A DNA stretch of 64,000 nt from positions 69,283 to 133,282 of the forward strand of contig CAWEUI010000022.1 of NCBI GenBank assembly GCA_963812195.1, in the 5' to 3' direction. Position numbers and translations under genes: made by a program. Below, one piece after another: positions 28,176 to 35,906 of this stretch; positions within the stretch are counted from its first letter, which is position 1; every line of letters starts with the position of its first letter. This stretch comes from ZC4RG30 sp963812195. GTDB lineage: Bacteria > Pseudomonadota > Gammaproteobacteria > Steroidobacterales > Steroidobacteraceae. Under the pieces are notes generated by a model that worked only from the letters and a program-made list of their open reading frames with translations, was not told where the DNA came from and made no database searches.

Positions 28176-29183
28176 TCATTCCTCCAGAGACGCGGGAGGC
28201 GTCTGCAGTGGCGCCTGCCCGGGTTCGGTGTCGCGTATCACGCTGCGCAGGAAATTCTTCAGGAGCTGGGTTTCGCCGGGCCCCAGGTTGCGTTCGGCAT
28301 GTGCCTCGAGCGCCTTGGCGGCGGCAACCAGATCCAGCACGACGGCACGACCATGCTCGGACAGCTCCACCCGGGCATCCGGATCGTGCCCGCCCACCAG
28401 CCGGACGAGTCCGACGGATGCAAGACGCGCGATGCCCTCATAGGTAATGCGGGTTCCGGTGTACCACAGCAGCCGGTCCAGCTCCGCGATCCGCCGGTGA
28501 TCGGATACTCCGAGGAGACTGAGCACGAGCCATTCATCCTCGCCAATCGCGTGCTTTTCCAGCATTGGCCGCAGGCCATGCATCATCTGGTAGCGGGCGC
28601 GCCCGATCAGGTAGATGAGGAAGTCCCGGCTGAAGCTGCTGTCCGGCTCATTGGTGTCGATACCTTGCGCGTCCGCCGCAGGGGATTTCTGCACGGCAAG
28701 CGCGTAACGCCCGGCATGGAAGATCAGCGGCGGGCGGGTGAAGTCCACGAACTGGTGCACTTCGCCGACAAAGATCATGTGATCCCCGCCGTCGTAGGTG
28801 AACGCCTTGCGACACTCGAAGCGCGCCGAGCAGTCATCCAGCAGCGGGATGTCGCTGGCGCCCCGTCGCACCTCCAGCCCGTCGAACTTGTTCGCACCCT
28901 GCGTGGCAAAGCGATGGGACAATGAATCCTGATCAGCGGCCAGCACATGCACGGCGAAGTGCTGGCAATCGACGAACGCCGGCAGACTCAGCGCCTTGCG
29001 CGCCAGGCTCCATAGAATGAGCGGCGGATCGAGCGAAACGGAATTGAAACTGTTGGCGGTGATGCCGATGTCACGCCCGTCCGCGCTCTTCGTCGTAACG
29101 ATCGTTACGCCGGTGGCAAACGCACTGAGGGCCTGGCGAAAGGCCCGCGGATCGAAGGCATTGGACTGGGCTTCTGGACTCAT
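28176..29183 (-). CDS. flavin reductase with C-terminal MarR-like domain
   Basis: A 335-residue two-domain protein. Residues about 10-165 are a flavin reductase (FMN-binding split barrel) with RQALSAFATGVTIVTTKSAD, GITANSFNSVSLDPPLILWS, FAVHVLAADQDSLSHRFA and GDHMIFVGEVHQF. Residues about 185-320 form a winged-helix MarR-like domain (DEWLVLSLLGVSDHRRIAEL, EGIARLASVGLVRLVGGHDP, VELSEHGRAVV). The same domain order is known in the reductase component C1 of Acinetobacter p-hydroxyphenylacetate hydroxylase, where the MarR-like part gates reductase activity by binding substrate. It could supply reduced flavin to the acyl-CoA-dehydrogenase-fold protein of this cluster. It starts 33 bases after the manC gene on the same strand. 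Confidence 0.85.
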   Translation of the reverse strand: MSPEAQSNAFDPRAFRQALSAFATGVTIVTTKSADGRDIGITANSFNSVSLDPPLILWSLARKALSLPAFVDCQHFAVHVLAADQDSLSHRFATQGANKFDGLEVRRGASDIPLLDDCSARFECRKAFTYDGGDHMIFVGEVHQFVDFTRPPLIFHAGRYALAVQKSPAADAQGIDTNEPDSSFSRDFLIYLIGRARYQMMHGLRPMLEKHAIGEDEWLVLSLLGVSDHRRIAELDRLLWYTGTRITYEGIARLASVGLVRLVGGHDPDARVELSEHGRAVVLDLVAAAKALEAHAERNLGPGETQLLKNFLRSVIRDTEPGQAPLQTPPASLEE

Positions 29184-29216
29184 TCCGGAAGGCGCTTCAT
29201 GTCAGGCCTGGCCGAT

Positions 29217-30626
29217 TCAGCCGGTGGTGCCCTGCCGGCCATACCGGTCCTCGAATCGCACGATGTCATCTTCACCAAGATAGCCGCCGGACTGCACCTC
29301 TATGACATGCAACGGAATCTTGCCCGGGTTCTCGATGCGATGCTTCTCGCCGACGGGAATGTAGGTCGACTGGTTCTCCTCCAGCAGGAACACCTTCTCG
29401 CCGCAGGTAATGCGCGCCGTGCCGGACACGACCACCCAGTGCTCTGCGCGGTGATGATGCAGCTGCAACGACAGCTGCGCGCCCGGCTTGATGGTAAGGC
29501 GCTTGACCTGGAAGCGCTGGCCCGCATCGACGCTGTCGTAGCTGCCCCACGGGCGGTACACCTCACGATGCAACGCATGCTCGTAGCGACCCTCGGCCTT
29601 CAGCCGGTTGACCAGGCTCTTGACGTCCTGCACGCGATTCTTCGGCGCGACAAGTACCGCATCCTTGGTCTCCACCACCACGTGGTCCTTCAGACCCACT
29701 GCCGCGATGAGGCGGCTCTCCGCGTAGAGATAGCAGCCGCTGGCATCCTCCACGATCACATCGCCGCGCGCGACATTGCCCGCTTCATCGGCGGGCAGCG
29801 CTTCATGCAGTGCGGACCAGGATCCGACATCACTCCAGCCGGCGTCCAGCGGCACCACTACGGCGTCCGCGGTTTTTTCCAGTACGGCGTAGTCGATTGA
29901 ATCTGCACGGCAGGCTTCGAAGGCCGCCTTGTCCACACGCACGAAGTCCAGATCCGGTGTCGCTTCACTCATCGCCGCGCGCGCCGTCTTCTCGATGTCC
30001 GGGGCAAAGCGCGCGAGTTCGCTCAGGTAGCGATCGGCACGGAACATGAACATGCCGCTGTTCCAGTAATAGTTGCCCGCCTCGAGGAAGCTCTCGGCGC
30101 GCGGCGCATCCGGCTTTTCGATGAAGCTGTCGATCGCGAAGACCCCATCGCCGAGATCTTCGCCGCGCTTGATGTAGCCATAGCCTGTTTCGGGCGTCCT
30201 GGGCACCACACCAAAGGTCACCAGCTTGCCCGCACGCGCGGCTTTTGCCGCGACATTCACCGCTGCCTTGAATGCCGTCGCGTCGCGGATCACATGGTCG
30301 GCCGGCAATACCAGCAGCAGCGCGTCGGGCCTGGCCTGCAGAGCTGCCAGCGCAATGGCCGGCGCCGTGTTGCGCCCGACCGGCTCCAGAATGATGGTCT
30401 GCGGACGTACGTCGAGCTGCCGCAACTGCTCGGCCACCAGAAAGCGGTGCGCGTCGTTGCACACGATGATCGGGGCAGCCGCCTCGAGCCCGTCCAGGCG
30501 CAGCATCGTTTCCTGCAGCATGGTCCGCTCACTGACCAGCGGCAGCAGTTGCTTGGGATACAGCTCGCGCGAGAGCGGCCACAGGCGCGTACCGGAACCG
30601 CCGGACAGCACAACAGGGGTCAGCAT
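29217..30626 (-). CDS. manC: mannose-1-phosphate guanylyltransferase / mannose-6-phosphate isomerase
   Basis: A 469-residue bifunctional ManC/AlgA-type enzyme that makes GDP-mannose. The N-terminal nucleotidyltransferase has LSGGSGTRLWPLSRELYPKQ (the GxGxRLWP...PK signature), LVLPADHVIRD and FIEKPDAPRAESFL. The C-terminal cupin, phosphomannose isomerase domain, has YRPWGSYDSVDAGQRFQVKR and SLQLHHHRAEHWVVVSGTAR. The length is normal. It is the most upstream gene of the minus-strand run leading to the carrier-protein cluster. GDP-mannose may serve the exopolysaccharide, the cluster with the GH2 protein, or both. Confidence 0.93.
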   Translation of the reverse strand: MLTPVVLSGGSGTRLWPLSRELYPKQLLPLVSERTMLQETMLRLDGLEAAAPIIVCNDAHRFLVAEQLRQLDVRPQTIILEPVGRNTAPAIALAALQARPDALLLVLPADHVIRDATAFKAAVNVAAKAARAGKLVTFGVVPRTPETGYGYIKRGEDLGDGVFAIDSFIEKPDAPRAESFLEAGNYYWNSGMFMFRADRYLSELARFAPDIEKTARAAMSEATPDLDFVRVDKAAFEACRADSIDYAVLEKTADAVVVPLDAGWSDVGSWSALHEALPADEAGNVARGDVIVEDASGCYLYAESRLIAAVGLKDHVVVETKDAVLVAPKNRVQDVKSLVNRLKAEGRYEHALHREVYRPWGSYDSVDAGQRFQVKRLTIKPGAQLSLQLHHHRAEHWVVVSGTARITCGEKVFLLEENQSTYIPVGEKHRIENPGKIPLHVIEVQSGGYLGEDDIVRFEDRYGRQGTTG

Positions 30627-30692
30627 AGGCCGTGCATCATAGCAGCCGCGGGGCCGCGGGTCGTGACGCCGGTCACGACGAGCGGGGTCTGA

Positions 30693-31988
30693 CTAGCGTT
30701 TGCCAAGCTCCACGTAATCGCGTTTCGCCGATCCGGTATACAGCTGCCGCGGCCGCCCGATGCGCATGGCCGGATCGGAGATCATCTCCTGCCAGTGCGC
30801 CACCCAACCCACGGTGCGCGCGATCGCAAACATTACGGTGAACATCGAGCGCGGAATGCCCAGCGCGCTGTAGATGATGCCGCTGTAGAAATCCACGTTC
30901 GGATACAGCTTGCGTTCGACGAAGTACGGGTCCTTCAGCGCGACTTCCTCGAGCCGCACGGCCAGTTCCAGCAGCGGATTGCTCTGCTGGCCGAGCCGCT
31001 CCAGCACGCGGTAGCAGGCGGCGCGGATGATGGTCGCGCGTGGATCGAAGTTCTTGTAGACGCGATGGCCGAAACCCATCAGGCGGAAGTGGCTGGACTT
31101 GTCCTTGGCCATGGCCACGTACTTGGGGATGTTCTCCACCGAGCCGATCTGCTCCAGCATGGCCAGCACGGCCTCGTTGGCACCGCCATGCGCCGGGCCC
31201 CACAGGGCCGACACGCCGGCCGAGATCGCCGCGTAGGGGTTGGCCCCGGTGCTGCCGGCCAGGCGCACCGTGGAGGTGCTGGCGTTCTGCTCGTGGTCGG
31301 CGTGCAGAATGAACAGCAGGTCCAGCGCCTCGGCCGCCACCGGGTCGACGTGGTAGGGCTCGCACGGCACCGCAAAGAACATGTTCAGCAGGTTGGCGCT
31401 GTAGCTCAGGTCGTTGCGCGGATAGATGAACGGCTGGCCCAGCGAATGCTTGTAGGCCGCCGCGGCAATGGTGGGGATCTTGGCGATGATGCGATGGGCG
31501 AAGATCTCGCGATGGCGCGGGTTATGGATGGCCATGGAGTCGTGGTAGAAGGCCGACATCGAGGCGATGACCGCCGACACCATCGCCATCGGATGCGCGT
31601 CGTAGTGGAAGCCGCTGAAGAAGCGCAGCAGCGACTCGTTGATCATCGTGTGGTGACGGATGTCTTCGTTGAAGCGGTCCAGCTGCGCCTTGCTGGGCAG
31701 CTCGCCCTTCAGCAGCAGGTAGCACACCTCCATGAAGGTGCTCTTTTCAGCCAGCTGCTCGATGGGGTAGCCGCGGTACATCAGCACGCCGGCGTCGCCG
31801 TCGATGTAGGTGATCTTGCTCTCGCAGGCCGAAGTCAGGCCGAAACCCGGGTCGTGCGTGAAGACGCCGTGGTCCTTCGATATGCCGGCGATATCCAGTA
31901 CTGATGGTCCGACGGTGCCGGTCCTGACCGGGAGGAGGCTCTTCTTGCCGGAGGCGGGGTCGATCAGTTCGAAGTTCTTGTCGGCCAT
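30693..31988 (-). CDS. gltA: citrate synthase (type II)
   Basis: A 431-residue TCA-cycle enzyme condensing acetyl-CoA and oxaloacetate. The ATG at 31988 gives MADKNFELIDPASGKKS, the usual start of NADH-sensitive hexameric bacterial citrate synthases. An in-frame ATG at 32042 is less likely. Active-site segments are clear: ALWGPAHGGANEAVLAML (His), FRLMGFGHRVYKNFDPRA (His) and NVDFYSGIIYSALGIP (Asp). Length and order fit E. coli GltA. It is a single gene flanked by manC and an M48 protease and shows no frame break. Confidence 0.96.
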   Translation of the reverse strand: MADKNFELIDPASGKKSLLPVRTGTVGPSVLDIAGISKDHGVFTHDPGFGLTSACESKITYIDGDAGVLMYRGYPIEQLAEKSTFMEVCYLLLKGELPSKAQLDRFNEDIRHHTMINESLLRFFSGFHYDAHPMAMVSAVIASMSAFYHDSMAIHNPRHREIFAHRIIAKIPTIAAAAYKHSLGQPFIYPRNDLSYSANLLNMFFAVPCEPYHVDPVAAEALDLLFILHADHEQNASTSTVRLAGSTGANPYAAISAGVSALWGPAHGGANEAVLAMLEQIGSVENIPKYVAMAKDKSSHFRLMGFGHRVYKNFDPRATIIRAACYRVLERLGQQSNPLLELAVRLEEVALKDPYFVERKLYPNVDFYSGIIYSALGIPRSMFTVMFAIARTVGWVAHWQEMISDPAMRIGRPRQLYTGSAKRDYVELGKR

Positions 31989-32054
31989 GGCGTTGGTTTT
32001 CCGGGTATTCCGGGCCCAAGCGTACACGCTCCAACCGATCAATGCACCGGCAGC

Positions 32055-33545
32055 TTAATCGACGATCTTGATGTATTCGCCAACCGGCAGCGGCTTGTTC
32101 GGGTAGACGCCGTTGATCAGCTGCAACTCTTCGTTGTGGTACTTGTGGGCCGGAATGCTCTGCGCATAGTCGGCCAGGCGGGTCCGGGGTGTCACCCGTA
32201 CCAGGTCGATCCGGTACGGCTCGGCCAACGCGTATTCGGCCGGCCGCAGGGCGCGCGTGGTCTGGGCCACCGACAGAAACAGGCCGTCGGCTTCGGGCCG
32301 GCCATTGGTGGCGGAGCGGCTGGCGCCGGCGTAGATGAGCGCGCTCTTGTCCCGATAGAGCACGATGAAGCGGATCGGCCCGGCGCCATTGTCCAGCGGC
32401 GAGCCGTTGCGCGTGAGCAGGGTGTAGCCGTCCATGCCGTTGACGGTGAGCGGCTCCCCGCCGCTCATGGTCCTGCCCTTGAGCAGCTCCAGCAGGAAAT
32501 CCCGGGGCGCCTTGTTCGCAGGGCGCGCCTCCGAGGTGATCTGCATGATGGTTTCATGGCTGGGCGTGAAGGCCAGGATGCGATCGCGCGCGTTCTGGAT
32601 GACCCAGCCGTGCGGAAACGCCAGCGTGATGCCCATGTCCGCGTGATAGAAGCGGTTGTCGCGCACGATGCCCTGCGCCTTGCTGGAGCCGAAGGCCAGG
32701 CCGTCGATGGCCTGCATGTAGACGTCGCGATTGACCACGTAGCCACCCTTGGGCGCCGCGCCCAGGTTGGCGGCCTGGCGCGCCGCGGCGGCGGCGCGGT
32801 CATCCGGTGCCGGGTGGTCCGAGAACACGCCGTGGTAGATGTTCGGCTCGCGTCCCTCGGCCCGCGCGCTGGCGATCTCGAAGCTCTCCTGCGCCTTGAA
32901 GGTCTCGAACACCTCGCGCATGGCGTGCGGGTCGTAGCCGGCCCGCACCATGTACTTCATGCCCAGCTGGTCGGCCTCGGTCTCGGCCTCGCGCCCGTAG
33001 CCCTGGATCCAGGCCGCCGAGCCGATATTGGCCAGGTCCGCCACCACCGGCGATCCGGTCAGGATGATGGCGGCGATGGTCAGGATGTCCGCGCCGGCGG
33101 CCTTGCTCTGCTGGCGCGCCGGGTGGCGCGCCACCACGTGGCCCATCTCGTGGCCCAGCACGGCGGCCAGCTGCGCCTCGGAGTTGAGGTAGGTGAGCAG
33201 GCCCCGGAAGACGTAGACGTAGCCGCCGCCGGTGGTGAAAGCGTTGATGGTGTCATCGTCCAGCACCGTGAAATGCCACTGCATGTCGGGCAGATCGCTG
33301 GCGCGTGCCACGCGCTGCCCGACGGCATTCACGTAATCCTGGACCGCCTGGTCCTCGTAGACACCGTAGTAGCCGGTGATCTGCTCGTAGTCGCGGCGTG
33401 CCTGCTCGATCTCGCCCTTGCGCGTGGACAGCACCACGTCGTGGCTGCCCGACGCCGGATTGGTCGAGCACGAGCCCAGCAATACCGCGGCGATGGCCCC
33501 GGCACCCAGGCGCAGCAGGAAGGAGGCGCGCTTCACGGGCAGCAT
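32055..33545 (-). CDS. M48-family metalloprotease, lipoprotein
   Basis: The 496-residue protein starts with a lipoprotein signal peptide whose lipobox is VLLGSC (Cys26), placing it in the periplasm bound to a membrane. The zinc site HEMGH is at residues 132-136 within AAVLGHEMGHVVARHPA, and the third ligand region appears in AETEADQLGMKYMVRAGYDP. The long C-terminal part (QIEDNR-like region replaced by a domain ending LQLINGVYPNKPLPVGEYIK) resembles that of BepA/YggG-type proteases with extensions. Such proteases help outer-membrane protein quality control. It starts 27 bases after the rpmE stop and may be read through from it. Confidence 0.88.
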   Translation of the reverse strand: MLPVKRASFLLRLGAGAIAAVLLGSCSTNPASGSHDVVLSTRKGEIEQARRDYEQITGYYGVYEDQAVQDYVNAVGQRVARASDLPDMQWHFTVLDDDTINAFTTGGGYVYVFRGLLTYLNSEAQLAAVLGHEMGHVVARHPARQQSKAAGADILTIAAIILTGSPVVADLANIGSAAWIQGYGREAETEADQLGMKYMVRAGYDPHAMREVFETFKAQESFEIASARAEGREPNIYHGVFSDHPAPDDRAAAAARQAANLGAAPKGGYVVNRDVYMQAIDGLAFGSSKAQGIVRDNRFYHADMGITLAFPHGWVIQNARDRILAFTPSHETIMQITSEARPANKAPRDFLLELLKGRTMSGGEPLTVNGMDGYTLLTRNGSPLDNGAGPIRFIVLYRDKSALIYAGASRSATNGRPEADGLFLSVAQTTRALRPAEYALAEPYRIDLVRVTPRTRLADYAQSIPAHKYHNEELQLINGVYPNKPLPVGEYIKIVD

Positions 33546-33572
33546 CTTACGCCGCCCCGCCCACCGCGCAGA

Positions 33573-33791
33573 TCAGCGCGCGGCGGCGCCCTTGCTGGCG
33601 TACTTGCGGCGGAACTTGTCGACGCGGCCAGCCGTGTCGAGGATCTTCTGCTTGCCCGTGTAGAACGGGTGGCAGGAGGAGCAGACTTCCACGTGCAGAT
33701 CCTGGCCCAGGGTCGAACCGGTCTTGAACGTGTTGCCGCAGCTGCAGATCACGTTGATTTCGGTGTACTTGGGATGGGTATCGGCTTTCAT
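33573..33791 (-). CDS. rpmE: 50S ribosomal protein L31
   Basis: A 72-residue ribosomal protein of the zinc-binding L31 type: Cys16, Cys18, Cys37 and Cys40 are present in INVICSCGNTF and VEVCSSCHPFYTGKQK. The ATG at 33791 gives MKADTHPKYTEINV; a start four codons upstream is possible but unusual for the family. The long AT-richer region upstream presumably holds its promoter. Confidence 0.95.
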   Translation of the reverse strand: MKADTHPKYTEINVICSCGNTFKTGSTLGQDLHVEVCSSCHPFYTGKQKILDTAGRVDKFRRKYASKGAAAR

Positions 33792-33876
33792 GGCAGGCTC
33801 CACAGGGGGCGCGCAGTCTAGCGGTCCGCAGGGCGCCCGGCAACCGGTGTGGACGGCCCCTCAGCCGGCCTGCCAC

Positions 33877-33899
33877 TTATCCCCAGTTTCTGTGGATAA
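33877..33899. promoter_or_regulatory. pair of inverted DnaA-box-like sequences
   Basis: TTATCCCCA at 33877-33885 differs by one base from the consensus TTATCCACA. TGTGGATAA at 33891-33899 is the exact reverse complement of the consensus. The two face each other with five bases between. A third near match, TGTGGATAG, is at 34080-34088. Confidence 0.45.
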
Positions 33900-33961
33900 C
33901 TCTGTGCATGAGTGGCCGGGCCAGCGGCCGGAAATGCGGAAATATTGCATTTCTGCTGCAT

Positions 33962-33978
33962 TGGTCAAATTATGACCA
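33962..33978. promoter_or_regulatory. inverted repeat, possible operator
   Basis: TGGTCA, five bases (AATTA), TGACCA: a perfect 6+6 dyad in the AT-richer region upstream of rpmE. Its size and spacing suit a dimeric regulator. The regulator is unknown. Confidence 0.35.
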
Positions 33979-34002
33979 GCAGATTTACACCTTTCCAGTC
34001 AA

Positions 34003-34017
34003 TGAGTTATGCACTCA
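34003..34017. promoter_or_regulatory. second inverted repeat, possible operator
   Basis: TGAGT, five bases (TATGC), ACTCA: a perfect 5+5 dyad centred about 40 bases to the right of the TGGTCA/TGACCA dyad and with the same five-base spacer. It could be chance. Confidence 0.25.
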
Positions 34018-34115
34018 ATGTCGTGTGATGTGTGCCGATTCAGGTGTAATTCTTTCAAATCCGAAAGCTGCCCGGGCGCTGTGGATAGTTCGTCGCTGCC
34101 AAGGCAGAAAAGCAC

Positions 34116-35309
34116 CTAACTCCCTGCCCTGGTTTGCGAATTCCGGTCCGGCAGGAAGCGGGCGACCACATCATTGAGAAACCCCAACCCACGCGCGCTG
34201 GCGCGCCAGCCATCGGCGTCGTGCTCCAGCAGTCCCTCTGTGACCAGGCCATCGAGCCGGGCTGCCACCTCATCAAGGGTCAGGCCGGTACGTTCACCGA
34301 ACAGCTGCGGTGAGAATCCCTCGTTCAGGCGCAGCGCGTTCATCATGAACTCGAAGGCCAGATCCTGTTCCGGCACCGGGCGCCAGGCAGGCCCTGACGA
34401 GGCCGACTCAAAGTACCGGCGTGGCTCGCGCAGATGCGTGCTGCGTTCGACCCGCAGCGCGGCGCCGGACCCTGCCCGGGTAGTGAGCTTGCCGTGTGCT
34501 CCGGCGCCAATGCCCAGATAGTCGCCGTAGCGCCAGTAATTCAGGTTGTGGCGGCATTGCCGTCCCGGCGGCGCGTACGCCGACACCTCGTACTGGCTGA
34601 ACCCGTGCGCCGCCAGCAGCGCCTGGGACTCGCCCTGCATCGCCCAGGCCGCGTCGTCGTCGGGCAGCGGCGGCGGTCGGGCGGCGAACAGCGTGCCCGG
34701 TTCGAGCGTGAGCTGGTACTGCGACAGATGCGCGGGCGCGAGCGCCAGTGCCGTCGTGACATCGGCCAGGGCGCCGGCCAGCGCCTGCTGCGGCAAGGCG
34801 TACATCAGGTCGAGGTTGAAGTTGGTCAGCCCGCAGGCATGCAATTCCGCTGCGGCGCGCAGCACGTCCGCAGGCTGGTGGATCCGGCCCAGGACCTTCA
34901 ATGTTTCACTGTTGAAACTCTGCGCCCCCAGGGATACGCGATTGACGCCGGCAGCGAGATATTCGGCAAAGCGACCGCGCTCGACCGTGGCCGGGTTGGC
35001 TTCCAGCGTGATCTCGGCACCGGACTCGACCGACAACTGCCGGCGCAGCCCCGAGAACAGCTTTTCCAGCGACTCCGGCGTGAACAGGCTGGGCGTGCCG
35101 CCGCCCAGGAAGATGCTGTGCACCGGCCGCCCGGCCACACGTGGCGCCTGCACGGCCAGGTCCGCCAGCAATGCGCCGATGTAGCGCTCCTCCGGCACCG
35201 CCTCGCGCAGGGTGTGCGAGTTGAAATCGCAGTAGGGGCACTTGCGCACGCACCAGGGGAAGTGCACATACAACGACAGCGGCGGCAGCCCGGCCTGCGG
35301 CGCACTCAT
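34116..35309 (-). CDS. hemW: radical SAM heme chaperone HemW
   Basis: A 397-residue protein of the HemN-like family. The radical-SAM cluster motif is Cys20, Cys24, Cys27 in YVHFPWCVRKCPYCDFN. GGGTPSLFTPESLEKLF, EITLEANPATVE and LGAQSFNSETLKVLGRIH are conserved. HNLNYWRYGDYLGIGAGAH contains the HNxxYW signature that separates HemW from true coproporphyrinogen oxidase HemN. The ATG at 35309 overlaps the rdgB stop by four bases (ATGA), so the pair is translationally coupled. The frame continues upstream, but there it is only a shadow of rdgB. Confidence 0.92.
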   Translation of the reverse strand: MSAPQAGLPPLSLYVHFPWCVRKCPYCDFNSHTLREAVPEERYIGALLADLAVQAPRVAGRPVHSIFLGGGTPSLFTPESLEKLFSGLRRQLSVESGAEITLEANPATVERGRFAEYLAAGVNRVSLGAQSFNSETLKVLGRIHQPADVLRAAAELHACGLTNFNLDLMYALPQQALAGALADVTTALALAPAHLSQYQLTLEPGTLFAARPPPLPDDDAAWAMQGESQALLAAHGFSQYEVSAYAPPGRQCRHNLNYWRYGDYLGIGAGAHGKLTTRAGSGAALRVERSTHLREPRRYFESASSGPAWRPVPEQDLAFEFMMNALRLNEGFSPQLFGERTGLTLDEVAARLDGLVTEGLLEHDADGWRASARGLGFLNDVVARFLPDRNSQTRAGS

Positions 35310-35902
35310 CGCAGCAGCCGCAGCAGCTCGGCCAGCGCGCGGCCGCGGTGACTGACTGCGTTCTTGGCGGCGGCGTCCATCTGTGCCGCGGTGTGATCGG
35401 AGCCTGCGGGCAGGAACAGCGGGTCGTAGCCGAAGCCGCCGCTGCCGCGCGGCGCGATGGCGATCGCACCTTCCCAGCTGCCGCGCGCGATCACCGGCGC
35501 CGCGTCGTCGGCCGCGCGCACATAGGCGATCACGCAACGATAGCGGGCCGTGCGGCGCGCGGCCGGTATGCCAGAGAGCTCGCGCAGCAGCAGCGCGTTG
35601 TTGTCCGCATCGCTGGCATCCGGCCCCGCATAGCGTGCGGACCAGACGCCGGGGCGCGCGTCCAGCGCATCGACTTCAATGCCCGAGTCATCAGCCAGCG
35701 CGGGCAAGGCGGTGACGCGCGCGGCATGGCGCGCCTTGAGCAGTGCGTTGGCCTCGAAGGTGTCGCCGGTTTCCTCGACGGACTCCACGCCCAGCCCGGT
35801 CTGCGGGATCACCTCGATGGCCAGCGGTGCCAGCAAGGCGGCAATCTCGCGCACCTTGCCGGCATTGCCGCTGGCCAGCACCACCCGCCGCGGGGCGTTC
35901 AC
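35306..35902 (-). CDS. rdgB: RdgB/HAM1 non-canonical purine NTP pyrophosphatase
   Basis: A 198-residue house-cleaning enzyme that hydrolyses ITP, dITP and XTP to the monophosphate. Conserved segments: VVLASGNAGKVREIAALLAP, VEETGDTFEANALLKARHAA, ALADDSGIEVDALDARPGVW, SARYAG, GFGYDPLFLPAG and the C-terminal SHRGRALAEL. The start follows the rph stop by four bases. Gene order rph-rdgB-hemW is common in gammaproteobacteria. Confidence 0.95.
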   Translation of the reverse strand: MNAPRRVVLASGNAGKVREIAALLAPLAIEVIPQTGLGVESVEETGDTFEANALLKARHAARVTALPALADDSGIEVDALDARPGVWSARYAGPDASDADNNALLLRELSGIPAARRTARYRCVIAYVRAADDAAPVIARGSWEGAIAIAPRGSGGFGYDPLFLPAGSDHTAAQMDAAAKNAVSHRGRALAELLRLLR

Positions 35903-35906
35903 CTCG

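Larger units (their letters stand above)
33792..34115. other. AT-richer intergenic region with DnaA-box-like sites and inverted repeats
   Basis: About 324 bases between hemW and rpmE, both on the minus strand. It is clearly poorer in G+C than the genes around it. It contains a perfect DnaA-box sequence, two one-mismatch boxes and two short inverted repeats (listed separately). It must also carry the rpmE promoter. No open frame looks coding. A chromosomal origin here would be unexpected, because gammaproteobacterial oriC is usually beside dnaA-rpmH. A DnaA-binding regulatory or titration site is the more cautious reading. Confidence 0.5.

Noticed and set aside
32136..33821. Plus-strand open frame of 561 codons opposite the M48 protease and rpmE.
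   Set aside because: Antisense shadow; the minus strand carries clear metalloprotease and L31 motifs.
33792..34115. Calling the DnaA-box region the chromosomal origin.
   Set aside because: No dnaA, rpmH, dnaN, gyrB or parAB lies nearby, and only one box is a perfect match.
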